The notes beneath the pieces are model-generated. The model saw nothing but the letters and a program-made list of their open reading frames with translations, was not told the origin of the DNA and ran no database searches. 46,152 nucleotides of DNA, from positions 1 to 46,152 of the forward strand of contig NZ_JAEEAP010000017.1 in NCBI RefSeq assembly GCF_016103465.1. The letters are read 5' to 3'. The stretch is from Streptomyces sabulosicollis. GTDB lineage: Bacteria; Actinomycetota; Actinomycetes; Streptomycetales; Streptomycetaceae. The translations under genes were made by a program, and so were the position numbers. Of the stretch, positions 10,237 to 17,446 are shown piece by piece; position 1 is the first letter of the stretch, and the number at the start of each line of letters is the position of its first letter.

Positions 10237-10872
10237 GTGACCGAGACTGCCAAGACGCCCGCTGATTTCTGGTTCGACCCGCTGTGTCCCTGGGCCTGGA
10301 TGACCTCGCGCTGGATGCTCGAGGTGGAGAAGGTGCGTCCGGTCGAGGTGCGTTGGCACGTCATGAGCCTGGCCGTGCTCAACGAGCCCAAGCTCGATGA
10401 GCTGCCCGAGGAGTACCGCGAGCTGCTGAAGACCGCCTGGGGCCCGGTCCGGGTCTGCATCGCCGCCGAGCAGAAGCACGGCAGCGAGGTCCTCGGCCCG
10501 CTCTACACCGCCCTCGGCACCCGCTTCCACAACCAGGGCCTGGAGAAGAACCGCGAGACGATCGTGGCCGCCCTCGAGGAGGCCGGTCTCCCCGCCGAAC
10601 TCGCCGACTTCGCCGACTCCGACGCGTACGACACCGAGCTGCGCGCCTCCCACAAGGAGGGCATCGACCTGGTCGGCCAGGACGTGGGCACCCCCGTCAT
10701 CGCCGTCCCGGGCCCGGACGGCGAGCAGATCGCCTTCTTCGGTCCGGTGGTCACCCCGGCCCCCAAGGGCGAGGACGCCGCCAAGCTCTGGGACGGCACC
10801 CTGATGGTCGCCTCGATCCCCGGCTTCTACGAGATCAAGCGGACCCGCACGGTCGGCCCGATCTTCGACTGA
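10237..10872 (+). CDS. DsbA-family mycothiol-dependent nitroreductase-like protein (Rv2466c family)
   Basis: Predicted 211-residue thioredoxin-fold protein. The GTG at 10237 follows a GAGGAG ribosome binding site with 5-nt spacing, so the longer upstream frame is unlikely to be used. The N-terminus reads DPLCPWAWMTSRWM. This is the active-site position of the Rv2466c family, which uses mycothiol to reduce nitro and other oxidised substrates. The second active-site cysteine (CPWC in the mycobacterial enzyme, as I recall it) is Ala here, so a monothiol mechanism would be needed. A cis-Pro loop in GTPVIAV and the C-terminal GFYEIKR also fit. It is divergent from pepN and followed by a strong terminator. 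Confidence 0.8.
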   Translation: MTETAKTPADFWFDPLCPWAWMTSRWMLEVEKVRPVEVRWHVMSLAVLNEPKLDELPEEYRELLKTAWGPVRVCIAAEQKHGSEVLGPLYTALGTRFHNQGLEKNRETIVAALEEAGLPAELADFADSDAYDTELRASHKEGIDLVGQDVGTPVIAVPGPDGEQIAFFGPVVTPAPKGEDAAKLWDGTLMVASIPGFYEIKRTRTVGPIFD

Positions 10873-10896
10873 CCCCCTCCGCCGCCGCCACGGCGA

Positions 10897-10927
10897 GGCC
10901 CCCGCGCGAGTCGACCGCGCGGGGGCC
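10897..10927 (+). terminator. strong GC hairpin after the nitroreductase-like gene
   Basis: Perfect 12-bp stem: GGCCCCCGCGCG at 10897-10908 pairs with 10916-10927 around the loop AGTCGAC. It is followed by CTTCTTCTG on the plus strand. The same hairpin recurs in opposite orientation at 14095-14127. Confidence 0.85.
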
Positions 10928-10952
10928 CTTCTTCTGTCGGCTTCCCCCGGGC

Positions 10953-11546
10953 TCAGCCCCGGCGGCCCACCAGCTTCCAGGCGGCCGGGAGCGCGCCCAT
11001 CGCCAGGGCGGCCTTCAGGGCGTCACCGATCAGGAACGGGGTGAGCCCGGCCGCGACCGCCTCGCCGAGGGAGATGTGGGTGGCCAGCGCGAGGTACGGG
11101 ACGCCCACGGCGTAGGTGACCGCCGAGCCGACCGCCATGGTGCCCGCGGTGCGCAGCACCCCGCGGTCGCCGCCGCGCCGGGCGAGCGCGCCCACCACGG
11201 TCGCCGCCAGCAGCATGCCCAGCACATAGCCGAACGACGGCATGGCGGCGCCGGAGCTGCCCTCGGCGAACCACGGCACGCCCGCCATGCCGACCAGGGT
11301 GTACAGCGCCAGCGACAGGAAGCCGCGCCGGGCGCCCAGCGAGGTGCCCACCAGCAGGGCGGCGAAGGTCTGGCCGGTCACCGGCACCGGCGAGCCGGGG
11401 ACGGGCACCGAGAGCTGGGCCGCGAGGCCGGTGAGCACGGCGCCCCCGATGACCAGCGCGGTGTCACGGGCCAGGACGCGCCGGGCGGGAAAGACCGCGT
11501 CCGCGAGGACCGTACCGGGTGTGGCGGCGGCAGAAACAGTGCTCAT
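10953..11546 (-). CDS. bioY: BioY family biotin transporter
   Basis: Substrate-binding membrane component of the biotin ECF transporter; 197 residues, the usual BioY size. The characteristic stretch VPVPGSPVPVTGQTFAALL lies in the N-terminal part, followed by about five more membrane helices. I placed the start at the ATG 11544-11546, with GGGAG eight bases upstream, rather than at the longer frame from 11639. No ecfA/ecfT (BioMN) genes are adjacent, so it either uses a shared energising module encoded elsewhere or works alone, as reported for some solitary BioY proteins. The gene is divergent from an amino-acid permease gene across 250 bp. Confidence 0.93.
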   Translation of the reverse strand: MSTVSAAATPGTVLADAVFPARRVLARDTALVIGGAVLTGLAAQLSVPVPGSPVPVTGQTFAALLVGTSLGARRGFLSLALYTLVGMAGVPWFAEGSSGAAMPSFGYVLGMLLAATVVGALARRGGDRGVLRTAGTMAVGSAVTYAVGVPYLALATHISLGEAVAAGLTPFLIGDALKAALAMGALPAAWKLVGRRG

Positions 11547-11721
11547 CAGCGATGCTCCCAGGTCAGAAGGTGGATACCGCGACGCTAACCCAGTGTGGGG
11601 GCCTCGGACACCGTCGGATGACCACAAAGCCGGACGCATCGGCTTGGCGGCTTCTGGCAGAGGCCCCTGATACGGAGCGTGACGCCGGTGTCCGATATCC
11701 AGAAAAGATTGTCCGCGATGT

Positions 11722-11736
11722 TGTCCCCATGGGACA
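11722..11736. promoter_or_regulatory. inverted repeat between bioY and the permease
   Basis: TGTCCC-CAT-GGGACA is a perfect 6-bp inverted repeat with a 3-bp spacer, 61 bp before the permease ATG and 176 bp before the bioY ATG. An extra GGGAC half-site follows at 11751-11755. It may be an operator for one or both genes; no regulator can be named. Confidence 0.4.
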
Positions 11737-11796
11737 CGCCCTTCACACTAGGGACGTTTTGCATCCGACCCCGGCGCTCGTAAGGGACAGAGAAGA

Positions 11797-13218
11797 ATGA
11801 ACCGGACATCCGCGTCCTCGGCACCCTCCGGCGCCGCCGAGGCGACCGGCGCGGGCGCGACCGCCACGCCGCCGCTCTCCCACGGCCTCAAGCAGCGCCA
11901 TCTGTCGATGATCGCCCTCGGTGGCGTGATCGGCGCGGGGCTGTTCGTCGGCTCCGGCGCCGGAATCGCCGCCGCCGGTCCGTCGATCGTGGTCGCCTAC
12001 GCGCTGTCCGGGCTTCTGGTGATGCTCGTGATGCGGATGCTCGGCGAGATGTCGGCGGCCAACCCGGCCTCCGGCTCGTTCTCCGTGCACGCCGAGCGGG
12101 CGATCGGGCCCTGGGCGGGGTTCACGGTGGGCTGGATGTTCTGGATCCTGCTGTGCGTGGGCATCGCCGCCGAGGCGATCGGCGCGGCCGGGATCATGGT
12201 CCAGTGGCTGCCGGGCACCGAATCCTGGATGTGGGTCGCCCTCTTCATGGCGATGTTCTGCGGCACGAACCTCGCGGCGGTCAGCAACTTCGGCGAGTTC
12301 GAGTTCTGGTTCGCCGCGCTGAAGATCGCCGCGATCACGATCTTCCTCGTCCTGGGCGTGCTCGCGGTCCTCGGCGTCCTGCCGGGCACCGACGCCCCGG
12401 GCGGCTCCCATCTCAGCGGTGACGGCGGCTTCCTGCCCAACGGGGTGAACGGCCTGGTCGTCGGCCTGCTGGCCTCCGTCTTCGCGTACGGCGGCCTGGA
12501 GACGGTGACGATCGCGGCCGCCGAGTCCGAGAACCCGGTCAAGAGCGTCGCGGGCGCGGTGCGCACCGCGATGTGGCGCATCGCCCTCTTCTACGTGGGC
12601 TCGATGCTGGTCGTGGTCACGCTCATCCCGTGGAACGACAAGTCCGTGGTCGAGAAGGGCCCGTACGTGGCCGTGCTCAACCACCTCGACATCCCCGCGG
12701 CCGGCGACATCATGAACGTGATCGTGCTGATCGCCCTGCTCTCCGCGATGAACGCCAACATCTACGGCGCCTCCCGGATGTCCTACTCCCTGGTCACCCG
12801 TGGCGAGGGCCCCGCCTTCCTGGGCCGGGTCACCGGCGGTGTGCCCCGCCTCACCGTGCTCGCCTCCTCCTTCTTCGGCTTCGTCGCGGTGCTGCTCAGC
12901 TACTGGTGGCCGGACACCATCTTCAAGTGGCTGCTCAACATGGTCGGCGCCGCGGTGCTGGTGGTCTGGGGCTTCATCGCCGTCGCCCAGCTGCGGATGC
13001 GAAGCCGCTTGCAGCGGGAGGCCCCCGAGAAGCTCGTGGTGAAGATGTGGCTCTTCCCGTATCTGACCTGGGTCGCGCTGGCCGCCACGCTCGGGGTCCT
13101 GCTGCTGATGCTGCGCGAGAGCGACACCCGCAGCCAGCTGTACGCCACGGCCGTGATGGCGATCGCCCTCGCGATCATCGGCTTCGTACGGCAGCGGGTG
13201 GCGGCGGAGCGGAGCTGA
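11797..13218 (+). CDS. APC-family amino-acid permease (GabP-like)
   Basis: Polytopic inner-membrane amino-acid transporter of 473 residues with about 12 predicted helices. The first helix carries HLSMIALGGVIGAGLFVGS, the GxxGxG substrate-backbone binding signature of the APC superfamily. GEFEFWFAALK marks helix V and surroundings as in GABA/aromatic/histidine permeases. The N-terminus has an Ala/Thr-rich cytoplasmic extension of about 25 residues. Substrate specificity cannot be read from sequence. The ATG follows AGGGACAGAGAAG. A second, clearly related permease gene lies at 19774-21246. It is followed by a terminator and then sodF. Confidence 0.92.
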   Translation: MNRTSASSAPSGAAEATGAGATATPPLSHGLKQRHLSMIALGGVIGAGLFVGSGAGIAAAGPSIVVAYALSGLLVMLVMRMLGEMSAANPASGSFSVHAERAIGPWAGFTVGWMFWILLCVGIAAEAIGAAGIMVQWLPGTESWMWVALFMAMFCGTNLAAVSNFGEFEFWFAALKIAAITIFLVLGVLAVLGVLPGTDAPGGSHLSGDGGFLPNGVNGLVVGLLASVFAYGGLETVTIAAAESENPVKSVAGAVRTAMWRIALFYVGSMLVVVTLIPWNDKSVVEKGPYVAVLNHLDIPAAGDIMNVIVLIALLSAMNANIYGASRMSYSLVTRGEGPAFLGRVTGGVPRLTVLASSFFGFVAVLLSYWWPDTIFKWLLNMVGAAVLVVWGFIAVAQLRMRSRLQREAPEKLVVKMWLFPYLTWVALAATLGVLLLMLRESDTRSQLYATAVMAIALAIIGFVRQRVAAERS

Positions 13219-13238
13219 GCCCACATCACCCCGCGCGT

Positions 13239-13281
13239 GGAGGCGGGGCGGGTCCTCGATCGGGGGCCCCGCCCCGCCTCC
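13239..13281 (+). terminator. permease terminator
   Basis: A 14-bp perfect stem (GGAGGCGGGGCGGG at 13239-13252 with 13268-13281) is followed by GTCTTT, starting 20 bases after the permease stop. Confidence 0.85.
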
Positions 13282-13312
13282 GTCTTTGGGCCCAAAGCCG
13301 GTCGGTTCCGAC

Positions 13313-13340
13313 TGGCGGAAAACACTCTTGCTGCTAGCGT
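13313..13340 (+). promoter_or_regulatory. likely sodF promoter
   Basis: A plausible -10 box TAGCGT (13335-13340) follows TGGCGG (13313-13318) with 16-bp spacing, and the Nur box begins four bases downstream. The -35 element is weak. Confidence 0.45.
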
Positions 13341-13344
13341 GTAC

Positions 13345-13361
13345 TTGCAAGTTAATTGCAA
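13345..13361. promoter_or_regulatory. Nur box (nickel-dependent repressor site)
   Basis: TTGCAA-GTTAA-TTGCAA matches exactly the TTGCAA-N5-TTGCAA consensus described for Nur of S. coelicolor. It sits 22 bp upstream of the sodF start and just downstream of the likely -10. In S. coelicolor, Ni-bound Nur represses sodF so that the nickel superoxide dismutase SodN takes over; the same control is expected here. Confidence 0.9.
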
Positions 13362-13383
13362 TAAGCGGTCCGAAGGGCTTCGC

Positions 13384-14025
13384 ATGGCCATCTACACACT
13401 TCCTGAACTTCCGTACGACTACTCGGCGCTGGCCCCGGTCATCAGCCCCGAGATCATCGAGCTGCACCACGACAAGCACCACGCCGCGTACGTCAAGGGC
13501 GCGAACGACACGATGGAGCAGCTCGCGGAGGCGCGGGACAAGGATCAGTGGGGCTCGATCAACGGGCTCGAGAAGAACTTGGCCTTCCATCTGTCCGGCC
13601 ACATCCTGCACAGCATCTACTGGCACAACATGACCGGCGACGGCGGCGGCGAGCCGCTGGAGAAGGACGGGGTCGGCGAGCTGGCCGACGCCATCGCCGA
13701 GCACTTCGGCTCCTTCGCGGGCTTCAAGGCCCAGCTGTCCAAGGCCGCCGCCACCACCCAGGGCTCGGGCTGGGGCGTGCTGGCGTACGAGCCGGTCAGC
13801 GGGCGGCTGGTGGTCGAGCAGGTCTACGACCACCAGGGGAACGTGGGGCAGGGCTCGGTGCCGATCCTGGTCTTCGACGCCTGGGAGCACGCCTTCTACC
13901 TGCAGTACAAGAACCAGAAGGTGGACTTCATCGAGGCCATGTGGAAGGTCGTCAACTGGCAGGATGTCGCGCGCCGTTACACGGCCGCCAAGGAGCGCGC
14001 CCACAACCTGCTGCTCGCCCCGTAA
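13384..14025 (+). CDS. sodF: iron (Fe/Zn) superoxide dismutase
   Basis: Dismutates superoxide to hydrogen peroxide and oxygen in the cytoplasm. The product has 213 residues, and the Fe/Mn SOD ligands are all present: His28 (in ELHHDKHH), His76 (LHSIYW), Asp165 and His169 ([12 protein letters not shown]). The open frame continues upstream, but the ATG at 13384 has GAAGGG before it and gives the family N-terminus [13 protein letters not shown]. The Nur box upstream identifies it as the nickel-repressed SodF of Streptomyces. In S. coelicolor a small RNA from the sodN 3' end pairs with the sodF start region; whether that occurs here cannot be judged without sodN. Confidence 0.96.
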   Translation: MAIYTLPELPYDYSALAPVISPEIIELHHDKHHAAYVKGANDTMEQLAEARDKDQWGSINGLEKNLAFHLSGHILHSIYWHNMTGDGGGEPLEKDGVGELADAIAEHFGSFAGFKAQLSKAAATTQGSGWGVLAYEPVSGRLVVEQVYDHQGNVGQGSVPILVFDAWEHAFYLQYKNQKVDFIEAMWKVVNWQDVARRYTAAKERAHNLLLAP

Positions 14026-14094
14026 CCCGGAGCGCCCTCCAGACCCCCTGCTTGCGTGATCGTCTTCTCACCGAACACCGGGCAGGCGGAAAAG

Positions 14095-14127
14095 GGGCCC
14101 CCGCGCGGTCGACTCGCGCGGGGGCCC
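14095..14127 (-). terminator. terminator of the tctCBA operon
   Basis: Perfect 13-bp stem: GGGCCCCCGCGCG at 14095-14107 pairs with 14115-14127, loop GTCGACT. On the minus strand it is followed by CTTTTCC, which suits termination of the tct operon; it may also stop sodF reading from the other side. It is the reverse complement of the hairpin at 10897-10927. Confidence 0.85.
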
Positions 14128-14167
14128 AGCACCAGCGCGCGGGGGTTCAGCGTGGCGGCTTCGGGAT

Positions 14168-15682
14168 TCAGCCCGCCGGGTTCGGCTCGCGCGCTCGGGT
14201 GCGGCGCAGCGCACGGGCGGCCATCGGGCCGGCCAGGGCGATCAGGGACAGGCACAGGATCGCCGCGGAGAGCGGGCGGGTGAAGAAGACCGTCCAGTCG
14301 CCCTCGCTGAAGGCCATCGCGCGGCGGAACTGGGTCTCCGCCATCGGGCCCAGCACCGCGCCCAGGATCAGTGGGGCGACGGGATAGCCGGTGCGGCGCA
14401 TGCCGAAGCCCAGGAGACCGAAGAGCACCGCGATGCCGAGGTCGACCGCGTTCTGGGAGAGGGCGTACACCCCGAGGGCGGCGAAGACCAGGATGCCCGC
14501 GGTGAGCAGCGGGCGGGGCAGCCGGAGGAGCTTCACCCACAGCGGGATCAGCGGAAGGTTGAGCACGAGCAGCATCACATTGCCGATGTAGAGGCTGGCG
14601 ATCAGCGTCCAGACCAGCGCCGACTGGGTTTCGAACAGCTGCGGGCCGGGCTGCACGTTGTACATCTGGAACGCGATCAGCAGCACCCCGGCCGTCGCCG
14701 AGGTGGGGATGCCCAGCGTGAGCAGCGGCATCAGCACCCCGGAGAACGCGGCGTTGTTGGCCGCCTCGGGACCGGCCACGCCCTCGATGGCGCCCTTGCC
14801 GAACTCCTTCTTGTGCCGGGACAGCCGCTTCTCCACGTTGTAGCTCAGGAACGTGGGGATCTCCGCGCCGCCCGCGGGCAGGGCGCCGATCGGCAGCCCG
14901 ATCGCCGTACCCCGCAGCCACGGCTTCCAGGACCGCCTCCAGTCCTCGGGGCCCATCCCGATCCTGCCGCCCACCGGGAGCATCCGCTCCTCGGGCGCCC
15001 GTCGCAGCCGGGCCGCCGTGTAGAGCGCCTCCCCGATCGCGAAGAGGCCGACGGCGACGGCCACGATCTGCACGCCGTCGTACAGCTCCGGCACCCCAAA
15101 GGTGTAGCGCGCCTGGCCGGTGAGGCTGTCGATGCCGACGAGCCCGATGGCCAGGCCCAGGAAGAGGCTGCACAGCCCGCGCGCGGGGGCCTCGGCCACG
15201 ACCGCGGTGACGGTGGCGAAGGCCAGGACCATCACCGCGAAGTACTCCGCGGGCTGGATCTTCTCGGCGATCCGCGCCATGGCCGGACCCGCGAAGGTGA
15301 TCCCGACGGTGGAGATGGTGCCCGCCACGAACGAGCCGATGGCGGCCGTGGCGAGTGCCGCCCCGGCGCGCCCGGAACGGGCCATCGGATGGCCCTCCAG
15401 GGTCGTGGGGACCGACGCCGTCTCGCCGGGCACGTTCAGCAGGATGGCCGTGGTGGAGCCGCCGTACATCCCGCCGTAGTAGATGCCCGCGAAGAGCACC
15501 AGCGCTCCGGTGGGGTCGAAGACGAAGGTGAGCGGGAGCAGCAGCGCCACCGTGGTGGCGGGACCCAGGCCGGGCAGCACGCCGACCAGCGAGCCGAGCG
15601 TGCAGCCCGCGAACGCCAGCAGCAGGTGGAGAGGGCTGAACGCGCTGCCGAAACCGCCCATGAGGTCGTTGAGGACATCCAT
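14168..15682 (-). CDS. tctA: tripartite tricarboxylate transporter, large permease TctA
   Basis: Large membrane subunit of a secondary carboxylate importer that works with the binding protein TctC and small subunit TctB. The product has 504 residues with about 11-12 predicted helices. The family repeats are seen as GxLPGLGP near residue 35-42 ([17 protein letters not shown]) and [12 protein letters not shown] in the second half, with [16 protein letters not shown] in between. It is the last gene of tctC-tctB-tctA, two bases after the tctB stop codon, so translation is probably coupled. Citrate and other di- or tricarboxylates are known substrates of the family; the substrate here is unknown. 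Confidence 0.93.
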   Translation of the reverse strand: MDVLNDLMGGFGSAFSPLHLLLAFAGCTLGSLVGVLPGLGPATTVALLLPLTFVFDPTGALVLFAGIYYGGMYGGSTTAILLNVPGETASVPTTLEGHPMARSGRAGAALATAAIGSFVAGTISTVGITFAGPAMARIAEKIQPAEYFAVMVLAFATVTAVVAEAPARGLCSLFLGLAIGLVGIDSLTGQARYTFGVPELYDGVQIVAVAVGLFAIGEALYTAARLRRAPEERMLPVGGRIGMGPEDWRRSWKPWLRGTAIGLPIGALPAGGAEIPTFLSYNVEKRLSRHKKEFGKGAIEGVAGPEAANNAAFSGVLMPLLTLGIPTSATAGVLLIAFQMYNVQPGPQLFETQSALVWTLIASLYIGNVMLLVLNLPLIPLWVKLLRLPRPLLTAGILVFAALGVYALSQNAVDLGIAVLFGLLGFGMRRTGYPVAPLILGAVLGPMAETQFRRAMAFSEGDWTVFFTRPLSAAILCLSLIALAGPMAARALRRTRAREPNPAG

Positions 15683-15684
15683 GG

Positions 15685-16341
15685 TCAGAACGCCAATCGG
15701 ACGATGCCGGGCGGCAGATGGATGCCCAGCAGACGGTCGAAGAGGAAGTACACGGCCAGCGCGAGCACCAGGCCGATCAGGGCGTCACGGAGGGTCCGGC
15801 GGCTGCCGAGCACCCGCGCGACCAGCGCGAAGAGCACGGCGGTCGACTGCCAGTAGCCGCAGGGGGCCAGCGCGAACAGATAGCAGACCAGCAGCGCCAG
15901 CAGGGCCGCCACCGGACGCCACTCGGTCAGCCGGGCCTCCTCGCGCGCCTGCTCGGTCAGCGCCGGGTCGCTGCCGCGGAACGCCTGGACGACGGCGACC
16001 GAAGCCGCGACGCACAGCCCCACGCCGACCAGCAGGGGGAACGCCCGGGGGCCCACGTCCTGTTCGATGGCCCCCTCGGGGATGGCGAAGGCCCAGCCCA
16101 GCACGGCCACGCCCGCCGCGAGGAAGAGCAGTGCGGCTATCCGCGGGCCCCAGAGCCGCTCGTCGGGCGGGACCGCGCCGTCCGGGGCGTCGTTCGCGGG
16201 GTTTGCCGCGCCGTCCCGCGCCGGGTTCGCCGCGTCGTTCCGCGCCGGGTTCGCCGCGTCGTTCCGGGCCGGGTTCGCCGCGTCGTCCCGCGGGCTCCTC
16301 GCTTCCTCCCGCGCGCTCACCGTCTCGTCGTACGCGCTCAT
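15685..16341 (-). CDS. tctB: tripartite tricarboxylate transporter, small permease TctB
   Basis: Small membrane subunit, 218 residues. The ATG at 16339-16341 overlaps the tctC stop codon (ATGA), a sign of translational coupling. After a hydrophilic N-terminus come four predicted helices, beginning at [20 protein letters not shown] and ending [12 protein letters not shown], as in TctB. The N-terminal 50 residues are unusual: a degenerate octapeptide DAANPARN is repeated about four times, encoded by a 24-bp tandem DNA repeat. This tail is predicted to be cytoplasmic and disordered and is not part of the usual TctB fold. Confidence 0.88.
   Translation of the reverse strand: MSAYDETVSAREEARSPRDDAANPARNDAANPARNDAANPARDGAANPANDAPDGAVPPDERLWGPRIAALLFLAAGVAVLGWAFAIPEGAIEQDVGPRAFPLLVGVGLCVAASVAVVQAFRGSDPALTEQAREEARLTEWRPVAALLALLVCYLFALAPCGYWQSTAVLFALVARVLGSRRTLRDALIGLVLALAVYFLFDRLLGIHLPPGIVRLAF
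16201..16296. repeat. 24-bp in-frame tandem repeat within tctB
   Basis: Four near-identical 24-bp units (16201-16224, 16225-16248, 16249-16272, and a shorter 16273-16296), each starting GTTCGCCGCG or GTTTGCCGCG, encode the DAANPARN-type octapeptides in the TctB N-terminal tail. The unit length is a multiple of three, so copy-number change would keep the frame. Confidence 0.85.
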
Positions 16342-17351
16342 GAGCCGAGCCCCACGGACGTGAGCGCCTGGCCGACCTGGTGCTGCTGCTTGTCGATCAG
16401 GGCGCCGTACGTCTTCCCCGGCACCCACACGCTCTTCCAGTCGTTCTGCCGCAACGCCCGCTTCCAGCACGAAGTCCGGCGCATCCGGTCCACCACCCTC
16501 ACGATCGCCCGCTGTTCGTCGTCGCTCAGCCCGGGCGGGGCCATGACCCCGCCGACGCTCACCACGGCCTCGTCCCCGTAGCCGAGTTCGCCGAGGGTAG
16601 GAGCGTCGATGCCCTCGGGAGCCTTGTCGCCGCTGACCGCGAGGACCCGCAGCTTCCCGGCCTCGATCTGCGGACGGACCTCCGTCAGCGTGGAGAGGCC
16701 GACCTTCGAGGCCCCGCTCAGCAGCAGGTTGAGCACCTCTCCGCCGCCACCGGTGGGCACATACGTGACCTTGCGCGCCGGGATGCCCTCCGCCTTGGCG
16801 AGGCCGGCCACCGTGATGTGGTCCGGGCCGCCCAGCGAACCGCCCACCCAGGACGTCCGCTTGGGGTCCTTCCGCATGGCGGCCAGCACCGAGCGCAGAT
16901 CGTGGAAGGGGGAGCGGGCGGGCACCACGATCGCGGAGGTGCTCACCGTGAGCCCCGCCACGGGGGTGAGCTCGGACAGCTTCACGGGGGAGTGGTTCTG
17001 GAGGGCGCCGCCGATCATGGTCACCGTGTCCATGGTCATCAGCTGGTACGGATCGCCTCCCCGCCCCGCCATCCGGGCGAGCCCGATGGTGCCGCCCGCG
17101 CCCGGGGCGTTGGTGACCGTGACGTCCTCGTCGATGGTCCGGCAGGTGGTGAGCGCGGAACCGATGCCGCGCGCCCGCGAGTCCCAGCCGCCGCCGACGC
17201 TCCCGGGGGCGAGGATCGACAGCCCCCGGGAGGGGTAGTCGGCGACGGCGCCCGAGTCGTCCAGCGAACCGATGGTGCACGCGCTGCTCACCGTGGCCAC
17301 GAGGGCGGCCACCATTGCCAGACGCGGGCCGTTCCTGAGGAGAGGAGGCAT
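16338..17351 (-). CDS. tctC: tripartite tricarboxylate transporter substrate-binding lipoprotein TctC
   Basis: Extracytoplasmic solute-binding protein of the TctC (Bug) family, 337 residues. The chosen ATG (17349-17351) gives a short basic N-terminus, a hydrophobic helix LAMVAALVATVSS and a lipobox VSSAC, so it should be a lipid-anchored protein outside the membrane. The family signature region is present: PSRGLSILAPGSVGGGWD near the N-terminus, then VTNAPGAGGTIGLA. Longer in-frame starts up to 17447 would destroy the signal peptide. It is first gene of the tctCBA operon and divergent from the DUF5937/ArsR-type regulator, which is a natural candidate to control it. No TctDE two-component genes are nearby. 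Confidence 0.92.
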   Translation of the reverse strand: MPPLLRNGPRLAMVAALVATVSSACTIGSLDDSGAVADYPSRGLSILAPGSVGGGWDSRARGIGSALTTCRTIDEDVTVTNAPGAGGTIGLARMAGRGGDPYQLMTMDTVTMIGGALQNHSPVKLSELTPVAGLTVSTSAIVVPARSPFHDLRSVLAAMRKDPKRTSWVGGSLGGPDHITVAGLAKAEGIPARKVTYVPTGGGGEVLNLLLSGASKVGLSTLTEVRPQIEAGKLRVLAVSGDKAPEGIDAPTLGELGYGDEAVVSVGGVMAPPGLSDDEQRAIVRVVDRMRRTSCWKRALRQNDWKSVWVPGKTYGALIDKQQHQVGQALTSVGLGS

Positions 17352-17446
17352 GGGGGACGCTCCAGGCGTGGGAGGGGAAGCCGAAGTGGGCTGGAGCCTG
17401 CGCCTCCCCCGGCGGCCCTCACAAGACGATTGACTCGAAGGCATCA

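Noticed and set aside
11743-14004. 753-codon minus-strand frame opposite the permease and sodF genes
   Set aside because: The frame overlaps two firm genes and is made of Arg/Gly/His/Asp-rich sequence typical of antisense shadows in Streptomyces.
15685-17280. Longer version of TctB starting at 17280
   Set aside because: The extension overlaps tctC entirely; the ATG at 16341 overlaps the tctC stop codon as expected for coupled genes.
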